64,000 nucleotides of DNA, from positions 29,241,001 to 29,305,000 of the forward strand of contig JAYKKI010000005.1 in assembly GCA_039881145.1 (NCBI GenBank), given 5' to 3'. Both the position numbers and the translations under genes were made by a program. Below are positions 1 to 12,500 of the stretch, piece after piece (positions within the stretch are counted from its first letter, which is position 1; each line of letters begins with the position of its first letter). A model generated the notes under the pieces. It was given only the letters and a program-made list of their open reading frames with translations, was not told the DNA's origin and searched no databases. Origin of the DNA: Druceiella hillmani. Its lineage: Eukaryota > Arthropoda > Insecta > Lepidoptera > Hepialidae.

Positions 1-1184
1 ATTAGGGCGATGTGTTAAAACTACAAAGTTATCTATGTACAAAGATATCTACTTTTCTGACGCTAAAGTTTATCTCTAAACTTAGTCCTACATGGGCACT
101 GGCAGTCAATTTCAAAATTCTTTATAACTTGCCACTTATTTGCTGTACAATTATATATTACGTAACCTACTTGGAAAAATGTAATAGAGATGGCCTCCTC
201 GTTTGCAAGGCTCGAGTAGCCATTTACCCTAGAGAGGCCTCGTGAGCTGTAATTGTGTCTTCTGTGGGTCTAATATGAAGCGAGCGTTCCTGTTATTCCT
301 TATGTCTATATGTATTAAGGATACAGAATTTGTTCTGTATTTGTGGGTCTGGCGAATTTGGTGGTTGGGGAGTTAAAATATCTTTAGCCTTATAACAAAA
401 TTAGGTAGTCGCTGTGAAATAATGAGATAAACATGCGTATTCATATTAACGTAGGGTTTATTTTTATATAACCTAACTAAAAAAATGTTTTTATAGAATT
501 ACAAATTTATAATGTCACACTGAAATTATAAATAATATAAAATTGTAAATTAATCAAAACCTATTTTTCAAAGAAATAAACCTTTTTAAATGATGACTTT
601 AGAGTTACATATTGAAAAAAAGTTTTTGTATTATACATTTTGTTATTTAACATAATACAAAAACCGAAAGTTCAATGTAAAACTTAAAATTATCTAAAAT
701 TTAAATTAAAACTTAGAAAATCACTGTAAGGTGTTGTAAAGTTGTAATCGCGATTATAGCAAAAAAAATATATCATTTACCAAAAAAGTAGTTTATGCCT
801 TATTCACAAATAAATATATTAGATCTGAAGCAGAGAATCCCATATGACATGGAACGAAGCTGAGTTTGGTCGTTAGTGGAAAATGTACCCTCAATGAAAA
901 TGGGACACGCAAATTTATTAGCAGATATTTAATTTTAAATATACTGCCAGGTATTTATGCAAATAGAAACGAGCGGTGATAATTATGCACTTAGTGCAGT
1001 CCATTAGTCTGACATGAATGACAAACTACAAGTTTATAAAGTTTATATTCCGTGTATGTAGATACTTATTATTAATATAAGAGTATTTAATGTAACGACT
1101 ATTCACAGCGCATATTCACTTATATATTTGAAACAATACCACTAAAATAAAAAAAAGTTGCTAAGTAGATGAAGAATTACACTA
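1..1184. other. AT-rich DNA, no recognised gene
   Basis: AT-rich sequence with scattered homopolymer runs. A chance reading frame opens at 12-245 and its last 20 codons are richer in GC than the rest, but I do not recognise the product. Nothing else is identifiable. Confidence 0.5.
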
Positions 1185-1392
1185 AGACGAACACTACATG
1201 ACGAGATGATATCTACTCCATTAAATATTGATGATGCACATAATACATACAATATTTTAGACGAACAATACATGACGAGATACTTCATTAAATATTGATG
1301 ATGCACATAATACGTACAATATTTTAGACGAACACTACATGACGAGATACTCCATTAAATATTGATGATGCACACAATACGTACAATATTTT
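1185..1392. repeat. 67-bp tandem repeat, three units
   Basis: Three head-to-tail units start at 1185, 1259 and 1326. Each opens AGACGAACA(C/A)TACATGACG and ends with ACAATATTTT. Units two and three are 67 bp and nearly identical; unit one is 74 bp because of a 7-bp insertion near 1208. The high identity suggests recent duplication. No coding potential is seen. Confidence 0.9.
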
Positions 1393-1566
1393 AGTACCTC
1401 ATTGTGATAATTATTGCAATGACAATACTTCACCAGATTTGTATTGCTTTTATGCTTGTTTTGGACTCTCTTGTTCCTTATTGGTATTCAAATTGAAATT
1501 TCAAAATTGAATGCGTTGTTATATTTTATATGGACCGATTATGAACCCCAGGTATCGAATCAGCAC

Positions 1567-1567
<1 letters not shown>

Positions 1568-1624
<57 letters not shown>

Positions 1625-1678
1625 TTATATATATACATATACACATATATATACATACATATATAAGTATATATACAG
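1568..1678. repeat. (TA)n microsatellite
   Basis: A pure TA run of about 50 bases followed by a degenerate TA/CATA stretch. Reading frames here give Tyr-Ile repeats and are artefacts. Confidence 0.95.
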
Positions 1679-2705
1679 TTTTATCCTATCAGACAAGTGG
1701 GACCGGCGTTATTGCAATTATACTGCTAACAATGGAGATTACTTTAAAGTTGACAGAAAAAATTTCAATGTTTCTTAATGATTCCGGGTAGTTTTACATA
1801 GAATAATATTATTTGTAAATACGACATATTTCAAAATTGATAGATCTAAAACTTGATAAAGAAATAGCTTAGGTCTAGATCTAGATTAAATTCGTATATG
1901 GATTAAATTGCTTGACCAGTTTCAATTTGGAGGCGAATTAAATATTATATTCTCGTATGTCAAAACACTATTTTGAAATAATAGTACCCAAGTGGCATTA
2001 TAATTGGAAAGGGTTTCATAGTGTACACAAACCTCTGCGCACACTTTTCTTATTATTTTTATAATTCTCCAGCGCCTACGTCAGCGTCCTCCATTAGGTT
2101 TTTAAAAGCGTGTGACATTTAAAATTAGATATTAGTGAGTAAATATAATATCTACATAACTCAATAGTTTCTGAAGAAATAAAAAAACACATCTGAGAAA
2201 AAAATGGATTACACTCCCGGGATCAAGTCGAATGTAAATCATAAATAAATTTAAAAAAAAATATATAACGAAAAATAAAAAGAAATAAAACGATAAATTT
2301 TATTCGGAATATACGGAAATTCAAGACAAACTTAGCCCCATCTTTGCTTTCACTCAGTCTGTATATTAAGAACATGGTATATTAAAAAAACGAGTTCACT
2401 GAAAATTACATAATAATTTACTTGACGAAGAAAATTTGGAAGATTGATATATGTATATAGGAAGATGATTCCGATATAGCGGATTTATATTTAACTGAAT
2501 ACATTAGTTTAATTCAGATTGAAGGTGGAAATACGAAAACAATATGAAAATTTAATGAGCTTACAATGAACACTTAACTAAATAAACTCGACATGAACTA
2601 ATTAATGGTTTTCACAAACTTTCTCAAGATTTCCCCTAGCTTTCGATCCTTGCTAGTGACCATGCACTACAGCAGCTTTAAACTTTAAAATTCAAGGAGT
2701 GGTTG
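1679..2705. other. AT-rich DNA, nothing recognised
   Basis: No homology, tandem repeat or long open frame that I can support in this stretch. Confidence 0.5.
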
Positions 2706-2761
2706 CCGGTACCGGTAGTCGTTAGTCGGTACCTACTAAGGAACTAGTTAGTCGGTACCTA
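2706..2761. repeat. GGTACC-containing short repeats and palindrome
   Basis: The palindrome CCGGTACCGG lies at 2706-2715. The 15-mer GTTAGTCGGTACCTA occurs at 2721-2735 and again at 2747-2761, giving a 26-bp period. The patch is more GC-rich than its surroundings. Function unknown. Confidence 0.7.
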
Positions 2762-4322
2762 TTGAGCGAAGAGAAGATATTCACCGCAATCGAAGGGCAA
2801 GAGACCTGATCAAATGCCAGAAAGTATAGTCGTTTCAAACACTGTCGAATGTTATCGTTTGAAATACGAAATTTTACTAAATTGCAGGCAAACATGCATT
2901 GGAATATTATTTTTTTAGTATATCTAATTAGCTTACGAAATAGAAGACAAATAATTTTGATATACAATAGCGCAAATAAAATTGTACATAGAAATTTGTT
3001 TTTCGGTATATATTATTGGCATGTTAATCAAATACCTAATTCCACTATTTTCCTTGATTTTTCTGATTTATACTTTCAGTTTAGGGTACATTATAGGCTT
3101 ATCCATTTACATAGATGTTACAGAACCCTTGAATACAATATCATATTTTATTTTAAGATGAGACACTTTTACTAGTAATAAATCATCAAGTTCGTTTGTA
3201 AACAATTGGAAGTTATAGGAAATTTTCACATATCCTAATTTCATACGAGGGTTACAATAATCAGCTTGAATAAATATCTATTAAATCCTAGTAGAAATCG
3301 TGCTATGAGGTTCCACCCTTACTCAATTATACATAAAAGTGTACATTCCATTAAATGATAATGTTTTCAGATGTATTATTTTTCGTCAATTAAATATATC
3401 GCCTAATAAATCTTTCACAGGCATATAAATATTATGAATTTCTCGAAAACCATGAAGTATAGAATTATCATTGAAGGTTGCCAACAAATTTTACGTAAAT
3501 ACGAAAAATACACAAGAATAAAAACCAATTGCGTATATCGAAAATTATTAGATATAGATTTTATTTATAGAACATACGTACAAAATATATTTACGTATTA
3601 AATAATAATATTTTGTATATAAAAAGCTTTTTACAGCGACAAGTTAAAGATTGTGAATGTCAAGATGCAAATGAGTAATGATTATATATATTTGTAATGC
3701 TAAGTGTTAAGTAATTTTGTCTCTCTTTGAATATTAACTTAATCTCATTTAGAGAATTTTCCACTATTTACACATAACCTCAGAAAATAGTTTGAAACAA
3801 CACTTCTTCAAAGTTTAAGCAATATCTGAAGCTACGACCGATGTAATGATAGCGGCATGTATATGCTACCATATAAATATAACTAAAGTGGCTTAAATTG
3901 GAAAGTGATCCATTTTGGCCAAACGCTATTACTTTCGAATAAAAATGCAATTAATCAGGCCAATTAGACTAATTAAAGATAAATTTAGAAAAGTAAGTTT
4001 TTTCTTAGTTATCAATTTTTGTAATGCAAAAGTTTTTAATATTAAGCCGGATATGGGAAGTAATTGCGTTGAGAAAACTATGTGTAACTGTTCTTAATAT
4101 GAATGGTATTTTTATTAGAATAAAACATACCTCTTACAGCAATAAACAACCATGATGTAAATGAATAAAAATGTAAACATAAAAATAATAAAGTTCATTG
4201 TTTTTTCATTCATATAATAATATTTATTTGATCAATTGTCCTATATAAATTGAAATGAGTTCTTTAAACCTTTTCTTTAAATTCTCTTTTTTATAATTGA
4301 AAGATACAAACTAAGCGAAACT
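2762..4322. other. AT-rich DNA, nothing recognised
   Basis: Contains chance frames, the longest 108 codons on the plus strand at 2849-3175, rich in Ile/Phe/Tyr as expected from AT-rich DNA. No family resemblance is seen. Confidence 0.5.
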
Positions 4323-4364
4323 GATATATATATATATATTTATATATATATGTATATATATATA
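4323..4364. repeat. (TA)n microsatellite
   Basis: Short interrupted TA repeat. Confidence 0.9.
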
Positions 4365-5598
4365 AAGAAGTATATTTATTGGAAAAATCAGGAAAAAAGA
4401 GTATTGTAATAATTATTAATGTTCTAATATGTACCATTGCCACATCATAGAATCTGCCTAAAGGGAAACTTATAAAACTGTATGTTGATGGCGACCATAA
4501 TTAAATTCTCATCAAAAGGTTTAAATGTCATAATTCAAAACGTTATTCGATATGCCAAAATTATCATAAGAGTTATAATATGCCAAAGTAGATTTAATCT
4601 CATAACATTCGAGGGAGTCACAACGTAAGATTTAATGCACATTCCTACAAATAGTTTTACATTAAGTCATGCAGAAACAATGTGGAAAAAAGCGACGTTG
4701 TTCTTTTCCCAGTATTTTTCTTCTTTCGCTAACGACTCGATAAGTACTTAGTAATTTAACTCGATCTTTTTAGATCTACCCAATCCACAGCTTTAGAAAT
4801 CATTGCCATACGGGTGCTGAATAATGTAGATAATATTTTGAAAGTGGACAAGTTGTTAAAAATAAATGCGGAGCGTTGACTGAAAATGGCGTAAATTTTA
4901 GTTTATCACATATAATATATTATCCTCTTCATTTAAACACATCTAAATTAATTTTTAAATAACTGTAATTTTACGATATTAATTTTATTACTAATTCACT
5001 AAACTGAACTGGTATCCATTGGTTGGCTGAAACCCTGTTTATTAAATCATATTCTGTATTAAGTAAACTTTTTTATGTATAATAATGTGTTGAACGTTGA
5101 ATAAAAAATTATATTCGTTGTTAGGATACAGTATAAGAAAAAACAGATTCATTAAAAGGTCACTCACAAAGCTTTCTGTCTACCATTAATTACGGCTGTC
5201 ATCAGAAAACGTTTGATGTTGAAACTTGAAATATGATAAAGAATAATAAGGCGCATATATCACAATAGTACATGAAATAGTTTTTTTCTTCAGTTGCCCG
5301 TGTATTGAGTATTATTTTTGCAAGATTATATATAAAATTATTTTGGAGATGTTGATGAAAATGTCCACATAGAATATAACCAGTTCTCATCAGCTTCTAA
5401 ACTACTAAAGTTGAAATTCTATAAAAAACAACGTTAATAAGAGTTTACCTAAAGTTTACTTGAAAAATTATAGCGATATTGCTATACATTTATACGTCTT
5501 TGAAAGCCGGGTAACATATTTGCACGGTGAGAACTAACATTAATATTTATTTACAATATTTAAGTTTAATAGAAAAACTATACAGTCTCAAATGTAGT
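4365..5598. other. AT-rich DNA, nothing recognised
   Basis: No gene or repeat that I can support. Confidence 0.5.
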
Positions 5599-5634
5599 TG
5601 AGTGTAATCGCACTTGCAGTGCGATTTACACTCA
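5599..5634. repeat. Short inverted repeat (16-bp stem, 3-nt loop)
   Basis: TGAGTGTAATCGCACT at 5599-5614 pairs with the segment at 5618-5634 with a single 1-nt bulge around the loop TGC. It has more GC than its surroundings. No U-run follows and the context is eukaryotic, so it is not read as a terminator. Confidence 0.8.
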
Positions 5635-5927
5635 CAAGTTCTTTGTTATTAAGCCATTGGTTGCAAGAAGCTAGTAAGCGTGACTTTAGATATAAATATC
5701 TTCTGATTACGGTAAAGTAAATTAAAAGAAAAGAAAAAAAAGTATTTTGGCAGACGCAGCTTAAAAAGGTGAATTCTGTAAATCGCCAAGTTTTCGGTTT
5801 ATTGCCACGACTGTACTCTCATTCTTGACAAGACTAAACTGAATTCTGTCATTTAATTTTTGATTATGATGATATCTGCCATCCCCTACGGGGAATGGAC
5901 TGGCCTTATTACCATTACTATATTATC

Positions 5928-5976
5928 ATACTATAAAACGAGACGTTTATAATATAAAAGTCTCGTTTTATAGTAT
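5928..5976. repeat. Short inverted repeat (17-bp perfect stem)
   Basis: ATACTATAAAACGAGAC at 5928-5944 is perfectly complementary to 5960-5976, with a 15-nt loop. Possibly the ends of a very small element or a chance foldback. Confidence 0.8.
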
Positions 5977-6010
5977 AAACCAATATGTATTCAAAATTTT
6001 TTGTCCGTTT

Positions 6011-6023
6011 TGTATATATATAC

Positions 6024-6062
<39 letters not shown>
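6011..6062. repeat. (TA)n microsatellite
   Basis: TA run with CA interruptions. Confidence 0.95.
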
Positions 6063-6063
<1 letters not shown>

Positions 6064-6579
6064 TTGTGTGTTTTTATGTATGTATGAGACATATATCTGA
6101 GTGGAAGTTTTCATATTAATTGAATACAACTAAAAAGAAAACAAATGCAAATTCCAATACAACGTAATTCAGTTGGTCCATTATACTGGCCCAAAAAAAA
6201 TGAATATTTAGAAGTTATGATTAAAAATCAATATTTTAGAAGTTATGATTTTTTTGTACTTTTTTGAAAAATGTTTACTCCAATCACATAAATCACTTTT
6301 GTTCAAAAACCATTCCACTAAATCACATGAAATTTATTACCGAGGTAAAGTAGTTATGTAGGAAATATTCAATGAATGATTTTATGTTTATTCCTATCTT
6401 CTGCTATTGTATCAAAGTTTATGTTGATTTTTTTTTCAAAAGAAAAACCTATATTTAAAAGAAAATTACTAGAAAAAATTGTACAACTAGAGATTTGCTT
6501 GGGATTAAAAAAACCTTCTTTAGAATATAATGATAATCTAGGCAAAAAATCGTAGTGATATAACTATTGCAACATCTTC
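6063..6579. other. AT-rich DNA, nothing recognised
   Basis: No supportable feature. Confidence 0.5.
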
Positions 6580-6910
6580 AGAAATTAATATCATATCACT
6601 AAGTCACTAATAAACTTTCGCATTAATGGCAAGAATATTATTGAAAAAATCTATTGTTTATGTAAGTGGGTTATTTTATAAAATAAAATGTATTCCAGTT
6701 AAAATTTTTGTCAATGAGTACACCAATGTGGATATCGGAACCTATTTAGAATTCGTGATGATAATACTTGTATAAAACATTTATTTTATTGATTTTTATT
6801 TTGAATATAATGTGAAACTGATTAGTATCCTCATGTGATTATTAATTTATAATTTTGTCTCCACACACGTGTGTGTCAACGTCTCATGAATTTTGTATCA
6901 AGTTTAAGAA
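6580..6910 (+). repeat. Dispersed repeat E, copy 1
   Basis: By eye this segment matches 58350-58640 in the same orientation. Shared landmarks, in order, are a block reading ACTTTCGCATTAATGGCAA here, ATTTTGAATATAATGTGA, an alternating ACACGTGTGTG patch near 6865, and AATTTTGTATC. The match is diverged and boundaries are approximate. Identity of the parent element is unknown. Confidence 0.65.
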
Positions 6911-7158
6911 GAGAACATCGTAATAAGTCATTAAAAAATATAAGTTCCAAAAGAAAATTTAAAAGTTATAATTTTTAAAGTATACATTCCACGCAAAAAT
7001 AACATATCGGTAGAAGATTTCCTTTGACAGCAAATGACAGACCGGGAATGTTCGAGATTTTTCTCTACGATTCTATTTGATAATAGTTGCGTTCAATATC
7101 TCTAAGCTACTGGCAATGTAGTGTCAAAACGGTACATAAAGCCGCGTGCTTTTTGTCA

Positions 7159-7300
7159 TGTTATTTTCGTTGCGTTAAATCATATCATTTTGTGAAGACG
7201 TGTTATTTTCTTTGCGTTTAATTATATAATTTGTTGCAGACGTGTTATTTTCGTTGCGTTTAATCATATCATTTTGTGCAGACATGTTATTTTCGTTGCA
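7159..7300. repeat. 42-bp tandem repeat, three units plus a partial
   Basis: Units start at 7159, 7201, 7243 and 7285, exactly 42 bp apart. Each begins TGTTATTTTCGTTGCG (one unit has CTTTGCG) and ends with a TTGTGNAGACG-like junction. The last unit is broken off after 16 bp. No open frame crosses it in a way that suggests a protein repeat. Confidence 0.9.
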
Positions 7301-7589
7301 ATGTTGATACTGGTGTTAACATTTCGTGCTGTAAATATTGTTCTTGTTGCTACCACTTAGCCTGTAAAGCCAATCCGTAAACGATGGACCATTGTCTTAC
7401 TTGACTCTCTCATAAATTCTATATATGCTGTAGAATGGCATGTACGCTGTATTATGATAATTTTGAAATCCATAAAGTAAACAGTGATGCGTATATCTTA
7501 ACAGGTGTCTCGTCAAAAGTCAAACTATAAATGATGTTGACAGAGTGCCTCGATCTTTATATCAAACAGAAAATTTTCTGAAAGTATAA

Positions 7590-7995
7590 CGTTTTTTTGA
7601 CGTACATAATTTTTCGAAAGAATATAACTTATCACTCATTAGATATATTAGTATAACTTATTTCTAATATTTAATTCTATTTAAAATAAAAAGTATTTGA
7701 ACAAAGTGTAAACAGTTCCTGTAATAAAAATAAAAGGTTCGATTAACGAACAATTTGGTATAGAAATATGTCTTGGTAGTGTAAAAAAAATATTAAAAAT
7801 ATTAAAAAAAATGTTGACACATTTTTTTTATAAGAATGTATCTCATCACAGAAGAACCCATTAAATGTGACAATATAATTTAATTCTAACATTTAATTAA
7901 ATTTAATTTAAAACATATTTAAAAAAGTGCGAACAGTTTCTGTCATAAAAATAAAAGTTTCGATTTATCAACAATTTGGTATAGACCTTGGAGAC
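7590..7995. repeat. Tandem duplication of about 210-225 bp
   Basis: The segment ending near 7775 and the one ending near 7995 share AGTTCCTGTAATAAAAATAA-like text, then a GATTNANCGAACAATTTGG-like block, then GGTATAGA. Matching continues upstream into ATTTAATTC stretches. This looks like an old local duplication. Confidence 0.7.
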
Positions 7996-8291
7996 ACCTG
8001 GTCTCAGGTAATACGGGAAAATATATTTTCGTGGCAGAAATTAGAATTTAGATATGCGAGGGCAATGTGATACCGAATAAAATATGATATCTCCTTTTTT
8101 TTTAAGGGTGCAAAACGCTTAGAGTAGCACTGATATTCTCAATAATTTTATTTTAATTTGACTTTTTCTAGGTAGTTGCCTTAAACATACTGAAGTCCAT
8201 TTCAAACAGTAAATGAATCTGAGCTTCAGTCTCCTTTTAATATGAGCTACAATTGATTTTCGGAGGAACGGGTCATGTGTAGAGTACATGT
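7996..8291. other. Non-repetitive AT-rich DNA
   Basis: Nothing recognised. The repeat-rich segment following is a microsatellite. Confidence 0.4.
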
Positions 8292-8348
8292 TTATATATA
8301 CACACACACACACACACACATACACACACACACACACACACACATATA

Positions 8349-8408
<60 letters not shown>
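8292..8408. repeat. Compound (CA)n-(TA)n microsatellite
   Basis: A TA start, then about 45 bases of CA repeat, then about 65 bases of TA repeat. Confidence 0.95.
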
Positions 8409-8650
8409 AACATAAAATGACAGGCGTTTGATTGAATGGCGTTGACTAAATGGCGTGAAGATGATATCAAAAGGAAGATGTTATGTAAAATAATTGAATT
8501 AATAAATATTTCAATAAAACCACAACATTTTTTACTAAATAAAAAAAAAAGCTTATGAAGGAAATACTAAAGAAACAAATAATTCAAATCAAGTATTATT
8601 GATGTATAGGCGCAGGTATAAACCGGATCGTTGGCGAGGCGACGCTTGCC

Positions 8651-8733
8651 GTGGCGACGGGTCGCCACGCTATACTAAAGTATATATATAGTCTATATGT
8701 AGTAGAGCGTACGGTATGGCGACGTGTCGCCAT
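8651..8733. repeat. CpG-rich island with two near-identical 18-bp palindromes
   Basis: GTGGCGAC-GG-GTCGCCAC lies at 8651-8668 and ATGGCGAC-GT-GTCGCCAT at 8716-8733. Both have 8-bp arms around a 2-bp spacer and their starts are 65 bp apart. A TA-rich segment separates them, and additional GGCGACG/GGCGAGG motifs lie just upstream at 8632-8650. The island is an abrupt rise in CpG and GC content within AT-rich DNA. Reading frames across it are Arg-rich and match nothing I know. It could be a dyad binding site, a fragment of a mobile element, or an origin or regulatory patch; I cannot tell. Confidence 0.75.
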
Positions 8734-9599
8734 GCGCAACCGACTACGCGACCCCCTCCTCAAAGTTCGACGCTGTTGTTTACTACGGTACACATAACCT
8801 GTGCTTTATTATTTTTGTATTAATTGTAAATAAATATTTATTAAATAAAGTCACCATTTTCTTTAAGAAATTCGTATTACTTTATTTTTTCATTATGCTA
8901 TATTTAGTTCCTGTAATAATCTTGTCTTTTATGCATATTACCTTACGAACACGATGTTTCACATCTGCCAGTCGTCCCGTGACGGCTCACTGTTTTTTTA
9001 TAAGAAGAAAAATTCTACGAAGAAGTCTTTTACATGTTTTCCTTTCTCTATGTTTACCACGCAAGTTAATGTTTGAACGCATTGTTAGTCAAAGGACTTG
9101 TTATCGATACTCGTACACCAAATAGTATACTTATTAGAATTTCTTGCTGATTTTTCTTAGTTATTGCCAAAGTTTACAAATGCTGTTTACAAAATATCAT
9201 TATTCTTGTTACCATTATTTACACTTCAAATTGTAATCATATTTCTGTAAACTAATATAAACAAATAAATATATTTATATAAATTCTTCCCTTTCCTCGA
9301 AACTATCGTTTAAGCTCCAATTTTATGTTTTGAGGGTCCGTAGAAATCTTCAAAGAAAGTTAAAACATATATTAGTTTATCTATATATTCTTTCAGTTTC
9401 TGTAGAAAAGTATAATTAGTATGATAATTATTTTGTGATAAATTATCTGCATTCATATATTAGTGGAAAACACTGTACCCTTGTTTAATAAAATGATTAC
9501 ACTTTGGAATACTTCAAAAGAAGAAGAAACCCTTATAATATAATTCATTTGTTTATCAGTCGACACTAGTTTCTTTTAGAAACATGCAAACAATATTCA
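8734..9599. other. AT-rich DNA with a chance 133-codon frame
   Basis: An open frame on the plus strand runs 8724-9125. Its product would be rich in Phe, Leu and Ile with no motif I recognise, and it starts inside the palindromic island. I treat it as chance. The rest of the stretch holds nothing identifiable. Confidence 0.4.
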
Positions 9600-12500
9600 C
9601 GCCTGTAAAAGGTGTATTAAGGAATAATTCGCATAATCCAATCAATAATAATATTTATACATATATAAAACGAAAAATTACGTACTCCTAAATATGTAAA
9701 TGCGCCTAGGTATTTGAAGAACCCGTACTTACTTACTAAGTACTCGTACTAAACGTTTATATTTGTAATAGTTCCAAGAAACCAATATATGTGCCAATTT
9801 AATACTCAAAAAAAAATTGTTCAACTTCCATTTGCAGTGTACAGTATCATTTCATAGAACTCCTTATAATGTATCAAAATACTTTATAGTTTCAGACACA
9901 ATACCCAAAGAGATAACTATTGAACTAAAATTAGGAAATTAATCAGAATTTTGAATAAATGACTTTAGGTGTCATAGTTTTAATAGATTCGCTATAACAT
10001 ATACATCCCCCCTCAGTTATAGTATATAATACTGAATATTTATTACTCGAGGAAGTCCAAGTTATTGATGACTTATGATAAAGTAATTTCACTTTAAACG
10101 AAGTTTGGAACCTCGAAGCGACCAGACACTGAAGTAACCGTGTTTTATTTAATATCCCATTTATTGATCTACATTTTAATATAATAAATAATTTTTATAA
10201 ACAAAACACCATATTTGCTATAATTGTACATTTCATGTAAAATTTCTTAAAACGATTTATTAATCACTAATTGTAACAAACTGTCTGCGCGTAGAGTTGG
10301 TAAAGATTATACTTATAACAAATTATCCTAAAGTTTTTGTTTTTGAGTTTCATAAAAAAATAAAAGAAATATTTCCTAATTAAGTCTTCATAAAAAAGTA
10401 TTCAATTTTTTTTCAAACTCAGTCAGTCGCGCCTGAAACTAATACTAAATCAGAGATAAATTAAATAACTTGACTGAAAACAAATTAACTGGATTTTCAT
10501 AAATTGTAACCTAATTCAATGCAAAGCTTTCAGAGAAAACACTGGCAACACTAATGACAACTTCTATCTCTGCAGATTTATTTTTCCTGATTTTCTTAGA
10601 AAAATAAATTTTCCTTTGAGAAAACCTTTAGTGTTTTAACGAATAATACTTTTTAGAGCTTACCTTATAAAATACTGAAGTCAGTTTTAGACGATAACCT
10701 ACCTGTGTTATTTAAGGAACGTGGAAAGTATATCAGAGTGGAGTCTGGATGTTCAATTAGTTACTGATTATTATTGTCTCGCGTAAAATTATCAGCATAA
10801 TATTAATTCAAAATTAATCGAATTTCATTAATTTTATATTGGTTAGTCTAAACCTAAACAACAGGACAGGTTTTGCAATTTTTATAGGCTAAATATATCC
10901 AAAAACAAATAAACATTTCTTAAGTACGAATAAAACCAGCATCACGGGGTTGCTTATACGCTATTATTAAAATATTTACAAATATTTTGTATATCATGTT
11001 ATTATATTGCTTAGTATATAGTTTTGGAAATAGAAAAGGACTTTTATCATATCCATGGAGATATATTGTTTATAATTATGAAAAAATGATTGTTGAGATC
11101 CCGGGCTTTTTCAAGGAAAAGTGAAAGTTTAAAAAATATATAAATTTGATATAAAATAAAAAATATTTCATTTTAATTGTAACTGAATTGAGAAATAGTA
11201 CTAAAAAATTTACTCCGAAATGGAAAATGTTTATAATTCCTTCCTTTCTCCTATATGGCATTGTATTTCATAAATATTTTTATTGATACAAAAAATGCTT
11301 CAAAAAATTTTCAGAAACTTTTGCTTTAGTAAATGGAAAACAGCTGCAATTCGTGTTATAATAATCATTGTTAAGTAAATATTTTAATAAAAACTAGTTT
11401 TTAACTTCTTTATGCGAATAGAGATCAGGTCGGTGAAGGTCGTAAACATTTTAGAACTTAATATTAACTGTCTATAAAAATGCCAGTTATAAAATGAAAA
11501 AAATATTTCTGTGATTCCTTATTTACGAAACATACAAATTCACCTCAACAACAATTATCGTAAAAGTATTCGCACAGCTTTTACATGACGTGCATTGGCT
11601 TTTTTCTTGAGCAAGATAACGACTTTCACTTTTCACTTCGAGGTTTCTTTATGCACTATTAAGTTCTTTGTTAGGACTATGACATTATTTTTTGGGAGAT
11701 ATGTTTGCTGTAAAGCAACTGTAGCTTAAACGTAACTGTGGTTTATTATATCAATTGTTATTAAATTATTAAATTGTTCCGTAGGCTTTAAACTCTCACT
11801 GAATTGAGGATAAAAAGAGGGATTATTTTGAAACTTAGCCCTATGCTATATAAAATAAAAAAGATAAGTTTAGATTATAGCAATCGTTAATAGCTAAAAG
11901 TTTTGTTAAAAATCATAAATTATATTTATATCACAAATAATAAAATATATTAAAAAACTAAATATTAAAGTACCATTATGTGGATGGATTGATTAAGAAG
12001 TATGTTTCATTTACACTGCTTAATAAAAATTTAACGTTTATGGAATGAACATGGCGTTTACTTATTAGATAGTTCTTTTTGTTCTGTTGATAAAAATCGG
12101 AACTAATTTATAATAAAAATTCGAAGAAATATTGACAAGAATATCGAAGGGTATAATATAAAACCCATATCCGTCTCAATAACAAACCTTTATAGTTGGC
12201 TACTCTCCAAACATTCTTAGAGTAACCAACTCCTTGACAATAGAATAACCAAATGTTTGATAATGAGATAGGTGAATTGTGTTGTTAACAATTTCGAAAG
12301 TATATTTTTTTCCTATAAAATTTACCGTCAATTAAAGTATAATTTTTCACCTTCTTTTACCACTAACTTCGTTTCTTTTTAATTAATTCAAACGTATAGG
12401 GGAAAATAAGTAACTTTCTAGCATTTTTCTGAATCTCTAACACTAATTTTCTAAATGGCAAAATGTATGTTGAAAATTTAAAAAAGAACATGCTAACGGC

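Noticed and set aside
1185..1392. Regularly spaced repeats as a CRISPR array
   Set aside because: Units are contiguous with no unique spacers, and the DNA is eukaryotic.
1444..1791. 115-codon plus-strand frame
   Set aside because: Most of it is translated (TA)n microsatellite giving Tyr-Ile repeats.
2849..3175. 108-codon plus-strand frame
   Set aside because: Ile/Phe/Tyr-rich composition typical of chance frames in AT-rich DNA.
8724..9125. 133-codon plus-strand frame, the longest in the window
   Set aside because: Hydrophobic, AT-driven composition, starts inside a palindromic island, no family motif, no supporting splice or promoter signal.
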